A stretch of DNA of 64,000 nt from Lacibacter cauensis (GCF_007830055.1 NZ_VLLE01000002.1:693953-757952); one strand, 5' to 3'. Shown: positions 25,254 to 34,237, numbered from the stretch's first letter. Notes: generated from the sequence alone by a model not told the origin. Made by a program: numbers and translations.

Positions 25254-26050
25254 AGTTGTTTCACTGATTGATTGAATAAGTCAAAATCGTTTTTCACCTG
25301 TTGATAAACCATGGCATCAATGGCAAAATCGCCATACCATGCATATTCATAGTGCAGCGTAACTCTTGAAAAAGCATTCCTCAACTGTGGTTTTGCAAGT
25401 TCCCGTACATATTGATAGTTGGTTTTATCGGGCGACAGATGCAACCAGTTGCGTTGACTAAGCCCGTTTAATGTTTGCAGGTATAAATAACGAATAGCCA
25501 AACGGTAATTCTGTTCCTGAACAGCCTGCTTTAATTGCTGATCGATATAAGCCTCGTCGGTCAACTGTTCTTCTTCTATTTCTACCGATTTGTTTTTTGT
25601 AGGCGAAGTAAACAAGCCTTTATCGCTTAAGAATACACGGTATAACACAAACAGTACTGCTGCAATGATGATTCCCCAAAGCAGCACCTGGAATATGCCT
25701 CCGATATCAACAGAGGTTGTGGTTGAAGTGCTTTCTGTTATTTCCTTCTGCTGTTTGTTTAATTCGTCCTGCCGTATTTTTAATAAACTGTCTAAGTTAT
25801 TGGTGTAGCTGAAATCTTTTTGCCTGCGCAGGTGGTTAATGCTGTCGTTTGGATAATACCATTGCTGAAACAACAACGTTGTGTCGTACGTTTTTGTATC
25901 ATCGGCCGACTCCTCATAATCTTCATCTTCAACAACCATCGTTGTGTCAGCAACCGGAGCCTGCACCATAACAGTATCATTCTCCTGTGCAACTGCGTTA
26001 ACAGCAAACAGAACGAAGAATAACAACAGTAAATACAAAGGATATCTCAT
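25250..26050 (-). CDS. DUF4129 membrane protein
   Basis: 266 residues. A signal peptide (MRYPLYLLLLFFVLFAVNAVAQ) is followed by an acidic periplasmic segment (VVEDEDYEESADDTK), one membrane span at about residues 118-142 (GIFQVLLWGIIIAAVLFVLYRV) and a cytoplasmic helical domain that holds the DUF4129 signature QNYRLAIRYLYLQTLNGLSQRNWLHLSPDKTNYQYVREL (residues about 178-216). DUF4129 is regularly coded beside MoxR and DUF58. The gene overlaps both neighbours by 4 bp (ATGA), consistent with one operon. Confidence 0.78.
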   Translation of the reverse strand: MRYPLYLLLLFFVLFAVNAVAQENDTVMVQAPVADTTMVVEDEDYEESADDTKTYDTTLLFQQWYYPNDSINHLRRQKDFSYTNNLDSLLKIRQDELNKQQKEITESTSTTTSVDIGGIFQVLLWGIIIAAVLFVLYRVFLSDKGLFTSPTKNKSVEIEEEQLTDEAYIDQQLKQAVQEQNYRLAIRYLYLQTLNGLSQRNWLHLSPDKTNYQYVRELAKPQLRNAFSRVTLHYEYAWYGDFAIDAMVYQQVKNDFDLFNQSVKQL

Positions 26051-27054
26051 GCGTTTATTTTTTCTGCAAAGGCCGGATTGTTCTGCAATTTTCTTTCTAA
26101 ACGGATGGGATAAATAACAAAATACCAGATGATGAACAGCAACGAAACTGCCAGTATGCTGATGCTTGCAGCAACAGGTAAGGATGTGTTGGTTGTTTTA
26201 TCAAAAGCATTCGAACTTAAACGTGTAATATAACTTTCGAGGAAAGCAGCAAGAATAGTGATGGGCACAAGGCTAACACAAATCTTCATCGCATCTTTTA
26301 CACCCCGTTTAAACGAAACCCAACGGGAGTAAGTACCGGGAAAAATGATGCTTGCTCCTAAAATAAAACCGGCGCATGCTTCAATGATCATCCCCGAAAT
26401 TTCAAGTGTGCCGTGTATCCAGATAACCAGTACACTTTGCCAGCCCAGTCCTTTTGCAAAAAACATATACTGGAAACTGCCGACCATGATGCTGTTTTGA
26501 AAAAAGAAATACAACGTACCAAAGCCGAACATGATGCCGCTTACAACAATGAGGAAACCAACTTTGATATTGTTGAACGCAATGCGTACCCACATAGAAA
26601 ACCGGCTTTCATCGCTGTACACACCAAAAGGATCGCCTTTTTCAATATTCTCCTCCGTCATGGCAACATAGTTCTCACCTAACACACCTTTTACAAAGCC
26701 ATCATCTTTCATTGATGAAAGCACAGCTATTGAACACAATAGCAGAAACAACAGGAACGTATACAGAAATGTTTTGTGGTACTTGCGGAACATCAGCGGC
26801 AGTTCATAACGCCAAAAAGTGATTAAACGGGAAAACCGTTGTTTCTTATTCTGGTAAATGGTTTGATAGATACTTACAGCCAAACTGTTGATCCATTGTG
26901 TAACCTTACTGTGCGGATAAAATGTTTTGGCATAACTCAAATCGTCGAGCAGGGTAATAAACCTGTCGGCCATCTGATCAGGGTCTTCGGTTTGCAGATA
27001 CTGGTATTCGTTCCATTTCTGCGCATTTTTTTTAATAAAGAGTGCTTCTCTCAT
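26047..27054 (-). CDS. SpoIIM-family membrane protein
   Basis: 335 residues with five to six membrane segments between residue 100 and the C-terminus. The N-terminal region (WNEYQYLQTEDPDQMADRFITLLDDLSYAKTFYP) and the SpoIIM-like stretch AFNNIKVGFLIVVSGIMFGFGTLYFFFQN support the stage II sporulation protein M family. Non-sporulating Bacteroidota carry this family in MoxR clusters, where it is thought to be a membrane partner of an RDD protein; the cellular role is unknown. It is the first gene of the minus-strand run and is divergent from the RDD gene. Confidence 0.78.
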   Translation of the reverse strand: MREALFIKKNAQKWNEYQYLQTEDPDQMADRFITLLDDLSYAKTFYPHSKVTQWINSLAVSIYQTIYQNKKQRFSRLITFWRYELPLMFRKYHKTFLYTFLLFLLLCSIAVLSSMKDDGFVKGVLGENYVAMTEENIEKGDPFGVYSDESRFSMWVRIAFNNIKVGFLIVVSGIMFGFGTLYFFFQNSIMVGSFQYMFFAKGLGWQSVLVIWIHGTLEISGMIIEACAGFILGASIIFPGTYSRWVSFKRGVKDAMKICVSLVPITILAAFLESYITRLSSNAFDKTTNTSLPVAASISILAVSLLFIIWYFVIYPIRLERKLQNNPAFAEKINA

Positions 27055-27146
27055 GGTGAGTCGGGAATTGAAAATAGCAAGTAATTTTTAATTACGGCCA
27101 TCTGTGCAATAAATTATTCCTTTATTTTACAAGCATAAACAGTTCT

Positions 27147-27929
27147 ATGCCCAACGTACAAATCAGTACACCGTTTAATATAGCGCTCGACTTTGAAATA
27201 GCACCCTTTTTCAAACGGCTTGTTGCCAGTTTGCTCGATCTTACGTTGATGGTAGTATACGCATCGCTCATGCGTTTTCTGTTGTACGATCTGTTATTGC
27301 TCAGTGGCGAAAAAGCAACCGGCATCGATATCCTGGCTGTATCCATTCCCCTGCTGTTGTATCATTTGGTTTTTGAAATTCTGTTTCACGGACAAAGTCT
27401 TGGTAAGATGGCCATGGGTATTCGGGTTATGAGTTTGGATGGCGGCGATCCTGCCATCAGTCAATATTTACTACGTTGGTTCTTCAGGGTGTGGGAGTGG
27501 CCATTGGTCTTTGCATTTGTGTTGCCGGGTTTGTTAATCCTTTACCAGATTATTATCGTTTGTGTATTCGGAATTGTTGTGGTGATTATTGTTGCTGTAA
27601 CAAAAAACAATCAGCGGCTTGGCGATCTTGCTGCCAATACTGCTGTTGTAAGTACACGCATCAACCGTTCCATACACGATACGGTGTTTATGGAAATTAA
27701 CCAGAAAGATTACAAGGTATTGTTTCCGCAGGTATTAAAACTAAGCGACAGAGATATTAATACCATCAAAACCGTTTTAAACGATTCGTACAAACGGGGC
27801 AATTTTGAAACAGCTCATCGTATTGCCGGACGTATAAAGTCTGTTCTGCAAATAGAAAGCGATCTGGAAGTGGATGCGTTTCTCGAACGGATGATTGCCG
27901 ATTACAATTACCTCGCAACAAAAGAATAA
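27147..27929 (+). CDS. RDD-family membrane protein
   Basis: 260 residues. The RDD domain is at residues 20-165 with the Arg in FFKRLVASLLDLTLMVVYASL, the second motif in HGQSLGKMAMGIRVMSLDGG and DLAANTAVV near 160, and three membrane segments. The C-terminal 95 residues are cytoplasmic and helical. RDD proteins are small membrane proteins, some linked to ion or compatible-solute transport. It is divergent from the SpoIIM gene, 92 bp apart, and pairs of RDD and SpoIIM recur beside MoxR, suggesting one membrane complex. Confidence 0.82.
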   Translation: MPNVQISTPFNIALDFEIAPFFKRLVASLLDLTLMVVYASLMRFLLYDLLLLSGEKATGIDILAVSIPLLLYHLVFEILFHGQSLGKMAMGIRVMSLDGGDPAISQYLLRWFFRVWEWPLVFAFVLPGLLILYQIIIVCVFGIVVVIIVAVTKNNQRLGDLAANTAVVSTRINRSIHDTVFMEINQKDYKVLFPQVLKLSDRDINTIKTVLNDSYKRGNFETAHRIAGRIKSVLQIESDLEVDAFLERMIADYNYLATKE

Positions 27930-27934
27930 AACAT

Positions 27935-27960
27935 AAAGCCGCTTCGGTTGAAGCGGCTTT
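27935..27960. terminator. Bidirectional terminator
   Basis: AAAGCCGCTTC pairs with GAAGCGGCTTT across a GGTT loop, between the RDD gene and the convergent CCC-motif gene; T-rich sequence lies on both sides. Confidence 0.75.
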
Positions 27961-27981
27961 GTTATATAAGGAAGACGTTGA

Positions 27982-28329
27982 TTACTTTCCTTGCAATTCC
28001 TGCATACGGCGCATCATTTCATCCGGATTGCGCATGGCTTCAATACCGAAAGTGGCGATCATTACAATAATCAGAATAAGGTACAATGCCGAAAGACTTA
28101 AACCGATAATACCGCAAACCCGGCCTGCGTTTAAGTTCTTTAAACTGGAAGCAGTATACAGTTCGGGTTCTGCCGCAAAAAGCTTTTTGTCTTTTGCAGC
28201 TAAAACAATGGCTACAATGCCGAGAATAATGCCCAGGCCATAAAAGCAGCAGGCTACAATGGAGAGAATACCTAAAACCAACACAATTGTGGCGTTGGGT
28301 AAAGGACGTTGCTGTTGAAATTGATCCAT
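27982..28329 (-). CDS. CCC-motif small membrane protein
   Basis: 115 residues with two hydrophobic hairpins. The sequence PLPNATIVLVLGILSIVACCFYGLGIILGIVAIVLAAKD, seen in two shorter parts, is the hallmark of the Bacteroidota 'CCC motif' family: N-terminal proline-rich start, a double Cys inside the first span, and an Ala/Asn-Lys-Asp loop (AAKDKKLF). The function is unknown. It is followed upstream by a paralogue in the same orientation and by a DUF2752 gene; this three-gene order recurs in related bacteria. The predicted product is a two- to three-span inner-membrane protein. Confidence 0.8.
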   Translation of the reverse strand: MDQFQQQRPLPNATIVLVLGILSIVACCFYGLGIILGIVAIVLAAKDKKLFAAEPELYTASSLKNLNAGRVCGIIGLSLSALYLILIIVMIATFGIEAMRNPDEMMRRMQELQGK

Positions 28330-28368
28330 GATAAAGTTGGTTTTGATGAGTGGAATTGTTTGCTGTGA

Positions 28369-28695
28369 TTAATTGAATCCGCCGGCGGCACCGGCAGCTG
28401 TAACAAGGAATACAATAAATACAACGTACACCAGTAAGCCGATCAGTTGTAGTGCAATACCAATGATAGCGCAAATACGACCAGTTTTAATGTTGCTGTA
28501 CGACTGTGAAGTGTATGCACCTGGGTTTGCCCGGTACAAGGCTATGTCTTTATTTGCCAGTACCAGTGCAATGATGCCGGTAATAAAGCAAATAACAATA
28601 GATAGAATGCCCAACACCAATACAGCTGTAGCGTTTGGTAGGGGTTGTTGCGATTGTTGACTGGATAAGTAATCCTGTTGTTGATTTTGTTCCAT
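28369..28695 (-). CDS. CCC-motif-like membrane protein (paralogue with one Cys)
   Basis: About 108 residues. The start MEQNQQQDYLSSQQSQQPLPN gives a Gln-rich soluble N-terminus, then PLPNATAVLVLGILSIVICF, the same scaffold as the next gene but with a single Cys instead of a pair (VICFITG). The later ANKDIALYRANPG loop and a second hydrophobic hairpin also match. ATG at 28695 shares one base with the TAA stop of the upstream DUF2752 gene (TAATG), so translation is coupled. The gene is probably a tandem duplicate of the 28329 gene. Confidence 0.78.
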   Translation of the reverse strand: MEQNQQQDYLSSQQSQQPLPNATAVLVLGILSIVICFITGIIALVLANKDIALYRANPGAYTSQSYSNIKTGRICAIIGIALQLIGLLVYVVFIVFLVTAAGAAGGFN

Positions 28696-29042
28696 TAATG
28701 CAGTATTTGGTTTGTTAGTACTTTGTAAATATAATGTACCACAATAATTACTGCACAAAAAATATAGCCTGCTGTAAGTATCCGGGCTCCGTTTTTAAAC
28801 CGGACAAACAAGTGCACTACGAGGAACAGGAGAAGGAAAAATATAGGGATTGCTGCCGGGTACAAGCGTAAGCTTTCAGCAACATTTCCTTTTAGCAAAG
28901 CAATATAACTGCGTTGTAAACCACAACCCGGGCAATCGATATGCAGCAACTTCCTGCTTGGACAGGTGAGCAAATGCTTTTCCAGCCATAAAACGATATC
29001 GGCAAATACGCTCAGCAACAGTTGCATACTCCAAACATACAC
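28695..29042 (-). CDS. DUF2752 membrane protein
   Basis: 115 residues. The motif IDCPGCGLQRSYIALLKGN near residue 35 (CPxCGxxR) defines DUF2752, followed by two membrane segments. The two Cys could bind a metal or form a disulphide. The family is uncharacterised but very often sits next to CCC-motif proteins, as here. The stop overlaps the start of the following gene by one base. An ATG at 29027 is an alternative start. Confidence 0.8.
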   Translation of the reverse strand: MYVWSMQLLLSVFADIVLWLEKHLLTCPSRKLLHIDCPGCGLQRSYIALLKGNVAESLRLYPAAIPIFFLLLFLVVHLFVRFKNGARILTAGYIFCAVIIVVHYIYKVLTNQILH

Positions 29043-29066
29043 GCCCTGCTCCTGTTTACAAAATAA

Positions 29067-29089
29067 AAGGCCGGTGTAACACCGGCCTT
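29067..29089 (-). terminator. Terminator of proS
   Basis: AAGGCCGGTG, a 3-nt loop and CACCGGCCTT make a 10-bp stem; on the minus strand it is followed by TTATTTTG. Confidence 0.75.
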
Positions 29090-29115
29090 GAAAATATGCG
29101 TTATGCTGTACAGGT

Positions 29116-30591
29116 TTAATAAGCTAATGCAAACAAGACTCTTTCTTTCGACGGTTTGCCTGTAAGCACACACTTGCCTTCTTCCTGTTCGTTGTTTAAC
29201 GGAATGCAGCGGATGGTTGCTTTGGTTTTTGTTTTGATCTCTTCTTCTGTTTCTGCTGTTCCATCCCAATGAGCTGATACAAAACCGCCTTTGGTTTCAA
29301 GTGCTTCAACAAATTCTTCCCAAGTATCAACTTTGGTAATGTGGCTGTCACGGTAAGCCTTTGCTTTGTTAAACATGTTCTGCTGAATATCGCTGAGCAG
29401 TTGATGAATATGCTGTGCCAAACCATCCATGCTTAGGGTAGCTTTTGTTTTTTCATCCCGGCGTGCAACTTCGGCTGTACCATTCTCCAAATCACGACCG
29501 CCAATAGCAATACGTACAGGCACACCTTTTAATTCATGCTCGGCAAACTTCCAGCCCGGTCTTGCATTGTCGCTGTTGTCATACTTTACCCGAACACCCA
29601 AAGCTTTCAATTCGCTCATCAGCACATTTACTTTTTCTGTAATGGCGTTCAATTGTTCTTCTCCTTTATGAATGGGAACAATCACCACCTGCAACGGCGC
29701 AATTTTTGGAGGAAGGATCAAACCCTGGTCATCGCTGTGCGCCATCACCAAACCACCAATGAGGCGTGTACTTACACCCCAGCTGGTAGCCCAAACGTAT
29801 TCGAGTTCGTTTTCTTTATTACTGAATTTTACATCAAACGCCTTAGCAAAATTCTGTCCGAGGAAATGCGAAGTTCCTGCCTGCAATGCTTTACCATCCT
29901 GCATCAACGCTTCAATGCAATAGGTATCTTCTGCACCCGCAAAACGTTCGTTGGCTGTTTTTACACCTTTAATAACCGGCACCGCCATCCATTCTTCTGC
30001 AAACTGGGCATATACATCCAGCATTTTCCTGGTTTCTTCAACAGCTTCCTGGGCAGTTGCATGCGCTGTATGACCCTCTTGCCAAAGGAACTCCGCCGTA
30101 CGCAGAAACAAACGTGTACGCATTTCCCAACGAACCACGTTGGCCCATTGGTTTACCAGAATTGGCAAATCACGGTACGACTGGATCCAGTCTTTGTACG
30201 TATTCCAGATTATTGTTTCAGACGTTGGACGAACGATGAGTTCTTCTTCAAGTTTTGCTTCAGGATCAACTACCACACCGCCACCATTCGGATCGTTCTT
30301 TAAACGATAATGGGTAACCACCGCACATTCTTTGGCAAAGCCTTCCACGTGTGCTGCTTCTTTACTCAGGAAGCTTTTGGGAATAAACAAGGGAAAGTAA
30401 GCATTAACATGGCCGGTTTCTTTAAACATCCTGTCCAATTGATCTCGCATGTTTTCCCATAGGGCAAAGCCATACGGTTTAATCACCATACAGCCACGTA
30501 CGGCTGAGTAGTCTGCCAGTCCGCCTTTCAAAATAAGATCGTTGTACCATTGCGAATAATCCTGCTCACGAGATGTAATTGCCGCTGCCAT
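29116..30591 (-). CDS. proS: Prolyl-tRNA synthetase, archaeal/eukaryotic type
   Basis: About 491 residues from the ATG at 30591. Class II motifs are visible: motif 2 region [25 protein letters not shown] near residue 150 and motif 3-type [20 protein letters not shown] near 255. The anticodon-binding domain follows, and the C-terminal zinc-like extension is reduced ([17 protein letters not shown]). Lack of the YbaK-like insertion in the catalytic core and the short size mark the archaeal/eukaryotic subtype found in Bacteroidota. AAAGGA ends 8 nt before the ATG. The longer frame to 30657 has no supporting signal. It charges tRNA-Pro, including the one at 5646. Confidence 0.93.
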   Translation of the reverse strand: MAAAITSREQDYSQWYNDLILKGGLADYSAVRGCMVIKPYGFALWENMRDQLDRMFKETGHVNAYFPLFIPKSFLSKEAAHVEGFAKECAVVTHYRLKNDPNGGGVVVDPEAKLEEELIVRPTSETIIWNTYKDWIQSYRDLPILVNQWANVVRWEMRTRLFLRTAEFLWQEGHTAHATAQEAVEETRKMLDVYAQFAEEWMAVPVIKGVKTANERFAGAEDTYCIEALMQDGKALQAGTSHFLGQNFAKAFDVKFSNKENELEYVWATSWGVSTRLIGGLVMAHSDDQGLILPPKIAPLQVVIVPIHKGEEQLNAITEKVNVLMSELKALGVRVKYDNSDNARPGWKFAEHELKGVPVRIAIGGRDLENGTAEVARRDEKTKATLSMDGLAQHIHQLLSDIQQNMFNKAKAYRDSHITKVDTWEEFVEALETKGGFVSAHWDGTAETEEEIKTKTKATIRCIPLNNEQEEGKCVLTGKPSKERVLFALAY

Positions 30592-30702
30592 TGTTGAAAA
30601 TCCTTTATAAAAGTTTACAGTTAGTTGAACAAGCCCTGAACACGAAAAATGCGCCATGGCTTGCTATTTGTTAAAATATTAAATGACCCATCCAAGGAGT
30701 TG

Positions 30703-30710
30703 CAAAAGTA
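30703..30710 (-). promoter_or_regulatory. -7 box upstream of proS
   Basis: TACTTTTG on the minus strand matches the consensus; the leader to the proS ATG would be about 105 nt. No -33 TTG at a suitable distance was found. Confidence 0.3.
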
Positions 30711-30746
30711 GTAACTTCACAGTACAAACCTCAAATTCAAAACATC

Positions 30747-31532
30747 ATGGTAACCAGAATTTTACTCGTTGGTTTGATAACAGCAGGGCTGACCTCCTGC
30801 GCCACCTATCGTACAGGACAAACTCCTGATGACGTTTATTATTCACCCGAGCGACCAAGGGAAGAATACGTACAGATCAATCGTGATGAAGATGATCGCT
30901 ACTCGTACAACGACCGTAATTTAGACGACCGTCGTTTGCGTCAGCAGATCCGTGATCCCCGTTTCCGTTTTGATGATGATATTTACTGGAATACGCCACG
31001 CTATAACAGCTGGGGCTGGAATACATGGAATAATCCTTACAACACCTGGGGTTGGAACAGCTGGAACAGTCCTTACAATTCATGGGCATGGAACAGTGGC
31101 TGGAATACCGGTTTCTACAACAAATGGAGTTCTCCTTACATCTGCATACCCGGCGGAAATAACCTGATTGTAATTGCAGGCCCCGGTGCTCCCAAATACA
31201 GCACAGGTATCCGTTACTCTGCTCCTATTCAGCGTTTCCCTAATTCCGGAACAAACTTTACGTACGGTAAACCAACCGGCAACGGTTCGGGCAGCCGTTA
31301 CTTCGGTAACAATACCAACAGTACAAGAAACAGTTATTTTGGCGGAAACAATAACAACAGCAATTGGAGCAGCGAAAGAACTTCAAGCAGCCGTTCATGG
31401 GGATCAAGCAACAACAACAGCTCCTCTGGCAGCAGCAGCAGAAGCTTTAGTTCGGGCTCATCATCATCTGGCAGCAGTTCTTCTTCATCTGGCAGCTCTA
31501 GTGGAAGCTCAGCCGGAGGACGCCGTAACTAA
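30747..31532 (+). CDS. Lipoprotein with Trp/Asn-rich repeats and Ser-rich tail
   Basis: 261 residues. The signal peptide ends in the lipobox LTSC, and the mature N-terminus (TYRTGQTPDDVYYSPERPREEY) is a stretch I recognise from Bacteroidota surface lipoproteins. Residues about 86-128 are a tandem repeat of WGWNTWNNPYNT-like units, with five near copies; residues about 160-255 are Gly/Asn/Ser-rich, ending in runs of Ser and a basic GGRRN. The whole second half is probably disordered. No function can be read from the sequence. It is followed 35 bp later by the outer-membrane protein gene, possibly one operon. Confidence 0.75.
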   Translation: MVTRILLVGLITAGLTSCATYRTGQTPDDVYYSPERPREEYVQINRDEDDRYSYNDRNLDDRRLRQQIRDPRFRFDDDIYWNTPRYNSWGWNTWNNPYNTWGWNSWNSPYNSWAWNSGWNTGFYNKWSSPYICIPGGNNLIVIAGPGAPKYSTGIRYSAPIQRFPNSGTNFTYGKPTGNGSGSRYFGNNTNSTRNSYFGGNNNNSNWSSERTSSSRSWGSSNNNSSSGSSSRSFSSGSSSSGSSSSSSGSSSGSSAGGRRN

Positions 31533-31567
31533 ATACAGGTTCACAAGACGATACCAGGAATTAAACA

Positions 31568-33172
31568 ATGAATATGAAAAGAATTTTCATAACAGGGATA
31601 GCCGTATGCCTTCTGCAAAGCACATATGCCCAGGACGTTTTTGATGCGTTACGCTACTCTTACCCGATCAGTTCAGGAACGGCCCGTACCCAGGCTATTG
31701 GTGGAGCGAATATTTCGCTTGGTGGTGATATCAGTTCTACTTTTATTAACCCTGCAGGTATTGCTCAGTTTAAAACCAATGAACTGGTGCTTTCACCCGG
31801 TTTTAATTTCAACAGATATAAGATCAATTATAACGACACTACTACTAAAGGCAATAAAAGTAAATTGAATGGTGGTACCAGTGGTGTAATATTTAGCTTT
31901 GGCGGAGGAAGATACGGGCGTTCAAGAAACAACACTACCCTTGCACTGGCAGTTAATCAAACAGCCAACTTCAATACCCGCTTTTCTTATGGCGGACGCA
32001 ATTTAAACAGTTCATACACTGAAAAGTGGTTAGAAGAAATCAAATACAGTAATGTAACAACAATTGATGGTGTTCGCAGCAGTTTCCCTTTGGGTGCAAG
32101 CCAGGCTTACGAATCGTATCTCATCGATATTGTGAATACACCTAACGGCGATGAATTGATTACCAATGCAGACATCAGCAAAAACATCACCCAGCATTTC
32201 GCTTACGAATCAAAAGGTGGTATGACAGAGGCTGCTCTTGCTCTTGCATGGAACAGTAACGACAAAGTACTTTATGGTTTTACCATTGGTATTCCCATTG
32301 TTCAGTACGACAGGCAAACGGTTGTAACAGAAAAAGACGGTACCGGTAACACTGATAACGATTTTGAAAGTTTTACGTTTACCGAAAACCTGGCTACCCG
32401 TGGAGGCGGTATTAATGCCAAGCTGGGTATATTGTTTAAACCTGTGGAGTATTTCCGCATTGGTTTAACTTTTCACAGCCCTTCTGTAATGGCGCTTACC
32501 GATTATGCGAATGCAACCATCACAAGTAATATCGAAAACTATTCACGCAGGTTGAACAACGATCCCAGCAAACCTACTTCTTATACTTATAGTACAAAAG
32601 ATGTGAATGAACTTACTGGCGGTGGCAATGAAAACAGGTATTCGTACCAACTGGTTACACCTTGGCGTGCGGGTTTAGGCTTGTCGTATGTATTTCGTGA
32701 AATAAGTGATGTAACAAAACAAAAAGCATTTATTACCGGTGATGTTGAAGTAATCAACTACAAAGCCATGAATTACAGCAGCAGCTCAGGCAACGATGTT
32801 AGTGAGACCAATTACTTTAAAGGATTGAACAGCTCAATTGATGAAATGTACAAAATGGCGATTAATGCACGTATAGGTGGAGAGTTGAAGTTTAAAACAT
32901 TGATGGTGCGTGCCGGTTTTAACTTTATGGGCAGCCCTTATAAACGTAATTTTCTGAATGATGTATTTGGAGAAGATTTGCCTGGCTGGAGAATGACGCC
33001 AAGTCTTGGTCTTGGTTACAGAGACAGAGGTATCTTTTTCGATTTAACTTATGCGCAAGCCTTTGGCAGAGATTTTCATGTGCCTTATACTTTGCAGGAT
33101 GCATCATACCCGTTTGCAAAGAATAAAATCTCAAACGGACAGGTTGTTGCAACTGTTGGGTTTAAGTTCTGA
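31568..33172 (+). CDS. Outer-membrane beta-barrel protein (OmpP1/FadL-like)
   Basis: 534 residues. A signal peptide (RIFITGIAVCLLQSTYAQ) precedes DVFDALRYSYP, then the GTARTQAIGGANISLGGDISSTFINPAGIAQF stretch, which is the family's N-terminal hatch signature. The remainder alternates hydrophobic strands and ends GQVVATVGFKF with the terminal Phe of outer-membrane barrels. FadL/TodX relatives move hydrophobic compounds across the outer membrane, but the substrate here is unknown. ATGs at 31568 and 31574 are both possible; the first is used. It ends before a strong terminator shared with miaA. Confidence 0.8.
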   Translation: MNMKRIFITGIAVCLLQSTYAQDVFDALRYSYPISSGTARTQAIGGANISLGGDISSTFINPAGIAQFKTNELVLSPGFNFNRYKINYNDTTTKGNKSKLNGGTSGVIFSFGGGRYGRSRNNTTLALAVNQTANFNTRFSYGGRNLNSSYTEKWLEEIKYSNVTTIDGVRSSFPLGASQAYESYLIDIVNTPNGDELITNADISKNITQHFAYESKGGMTEAALALAWNSNDKVLYGFTIGIPIVQYDRQTVVTEKDGTGNTDNDFESFTFTENLATRGGGINAKLGILFKPVEYFRIGLTFHSPSVMALTDYANATITSNIENYSRRLNNDPSKPTSYTYSTKDVNELTGGGNENRYSYQLVTPWRAGLGLSYVFREISDVTKQKAFITGDVEVINYKAMNYSSSSGNDVSETNYFKGLNSSIDEMYKMAINARIGGELKFKTLMVRAGFNFMGSPYKRNFLNDVFGEDLPGWRMTPSLGLGYRDRGIFFDLTYAQAFGRDFHVPYTLQDASYPFAKNKISNGQVVATVGFKF

Positions 33173-33189
33173 GGAAAATAAATGATCAT

Positions 33190-33224
33190 AAAAAAAGAGC
33201 TTTCAATTCGAAAGCTCTTTTTTT
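33190..33224. terminator. Bidirectional terminator whose stem codes the end of miaA
   Basis: A 15-bp stem (AAAAAAAGAGCTTTC at 33190-33204 with its complement at 33210-33224) around an AATTC loop. The last codons and stop of the convergent miaA gene lie within the stem and loop. Confidence 0.85.
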
Positions 33225-34117
33225 ATGAGATCAATGTATGCAATGATTGCTGTTTTGTCTGCAGGATGAAACCATTTCATCGCTGCATCCCGTTTAAACC
33301 AGGTAAGCTGTCGTTTGGCATAATGCCTGCTGTTCTGTTTTATTTTTTCGATGGCCTGTTCTAAAGAAATTTTTCCGTCGAAATAATCAAACAACTCTCT
33401 GTAGCCAACCGTTTGCAATGCATTTAAGTTTCGTTGCGGGTAAACAGCTTTTGCTTCTTCGAGCAGGCCTTCTTTCATCATCAGGTCTACACGCAGGTTG
33501 ATGCGTGCATATAATTCTTCTCTCGGAAGCTCTAATCCTATCTTAATTACATTAAATGGTCGTTGCTGCTTTGCTCCTTTTCTGAATGTGATGATCGATT
33601 TGCCACTTGCCATAACAACTTCCAATGCTCGCAACATCCGTTGCGGATTGTGCATTTCGCCCTGTTCTGCAAACAATGGATCGTGCAGCTGCAGTTCTTG
33701 CTGCAGCCATGCCATTCCTTTTTGCTGATAGTTTTGTTGCAGCTGCGTACGTAACGCATCAGGAACATCCGGAATATGATCCATGCCTTCGCAAAAAGCT
33801 TTGATGTATAAGCCTGTGCCACCTACCATTACTGCCATATCATTGCTTGCAAATAGTTCATCAGCCGCCTTCAACGCATATTGCTCGTAGGAAGCTGCTG
33901 TTACTTCTTCTGCAATGGAATGCGAGTTGATGAAATAATGCTTTACAGCCTGTAATTCGTCAACAGAAGGTTTGGCTACGCCAATGGTAATTTCTTTGTA
34001 ACACTGTCTGGAATCGGCGGAGATAATGCTGCTGTTGAAATGTTGCGCCAGCTCAATAGCTAGTGCTGTTTTGCCAACTGCTGTTGGGCCTGCAATAAGA
34101 ATAACTGTTTTGTGCAT
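33203..34117 (-). CDS. miaA: tRNA dimethylallyltransferase MiaA
   Basis: 304 residues. The P-loop is LIAGPTAVGKTALAIELA near residue 7; ISADSRQCYKEITIGVAKPS, VGGTGLYIKAFCEG (near 98) and KQNSRHYAKRQLTWFKRD near the end are the family landmarks. It adds a dimethylallyl group to A37 of tRNAs that read UNN codons. The C-terminal residues KKELSN and the stop are encoded in the terminator shared with the convergent outer-membrane protein gene. Confidence 0.94.
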   Translation of the reverse strand: MHKTVILIAGPTAVGKTALAIELAQHFNSSIISADSRQCYKEITIGVAKPSVDELQAVKHYFINSHSIAEEVTAASYEQYALKAADELFASNDMAVMVGGTGLYIKAFCEGMDHIPDVPDALRTQLQQNYQQKGMAWLQQELQLHDPLFAEQGEMHNPQRMLRALEVVMASGKSIITFRKGAKQQRPFNVIKIGLELPREELYARINLRVDLMMKEGLLEEAKAVYPQRNLNALQTVGYRELFDYFDGKISLEQAIEKIKQNSRHYAKRQLTWFKRDAAMKWFHPADKTAIIAYIDLIKKELSN

Positions 34118-34211
34118 GGGTTTGATGAGTTTGTACAGAACTCAACAGGTGCCGTATGTCCCGAAGAACGTTTGACACATTATTTAAACAAATGAAAATC
34201 GTAGATGGATC

Positions 34212-34237
34212 TCCGTCAGACGAGGACGTCAGACGGA
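34212..34237. repeat. REP-like palindrome
   Basis: TCCGTCAGACG and CGTCAGACGGA pair except at one A-A position around an AGGA loop. It directly abuts the stop codon of the minus-strand gene that ends at 34238 and may act as its 3' hairpin. The flanking ORF fragments here are not genes. Confidence 0.5.

Noticed and set aside
29536-30303. 255-codon plus-strand frame
   Set aside because: It lies wholly antisense to proS, whose motifs are clear; no signal or domain supports it.
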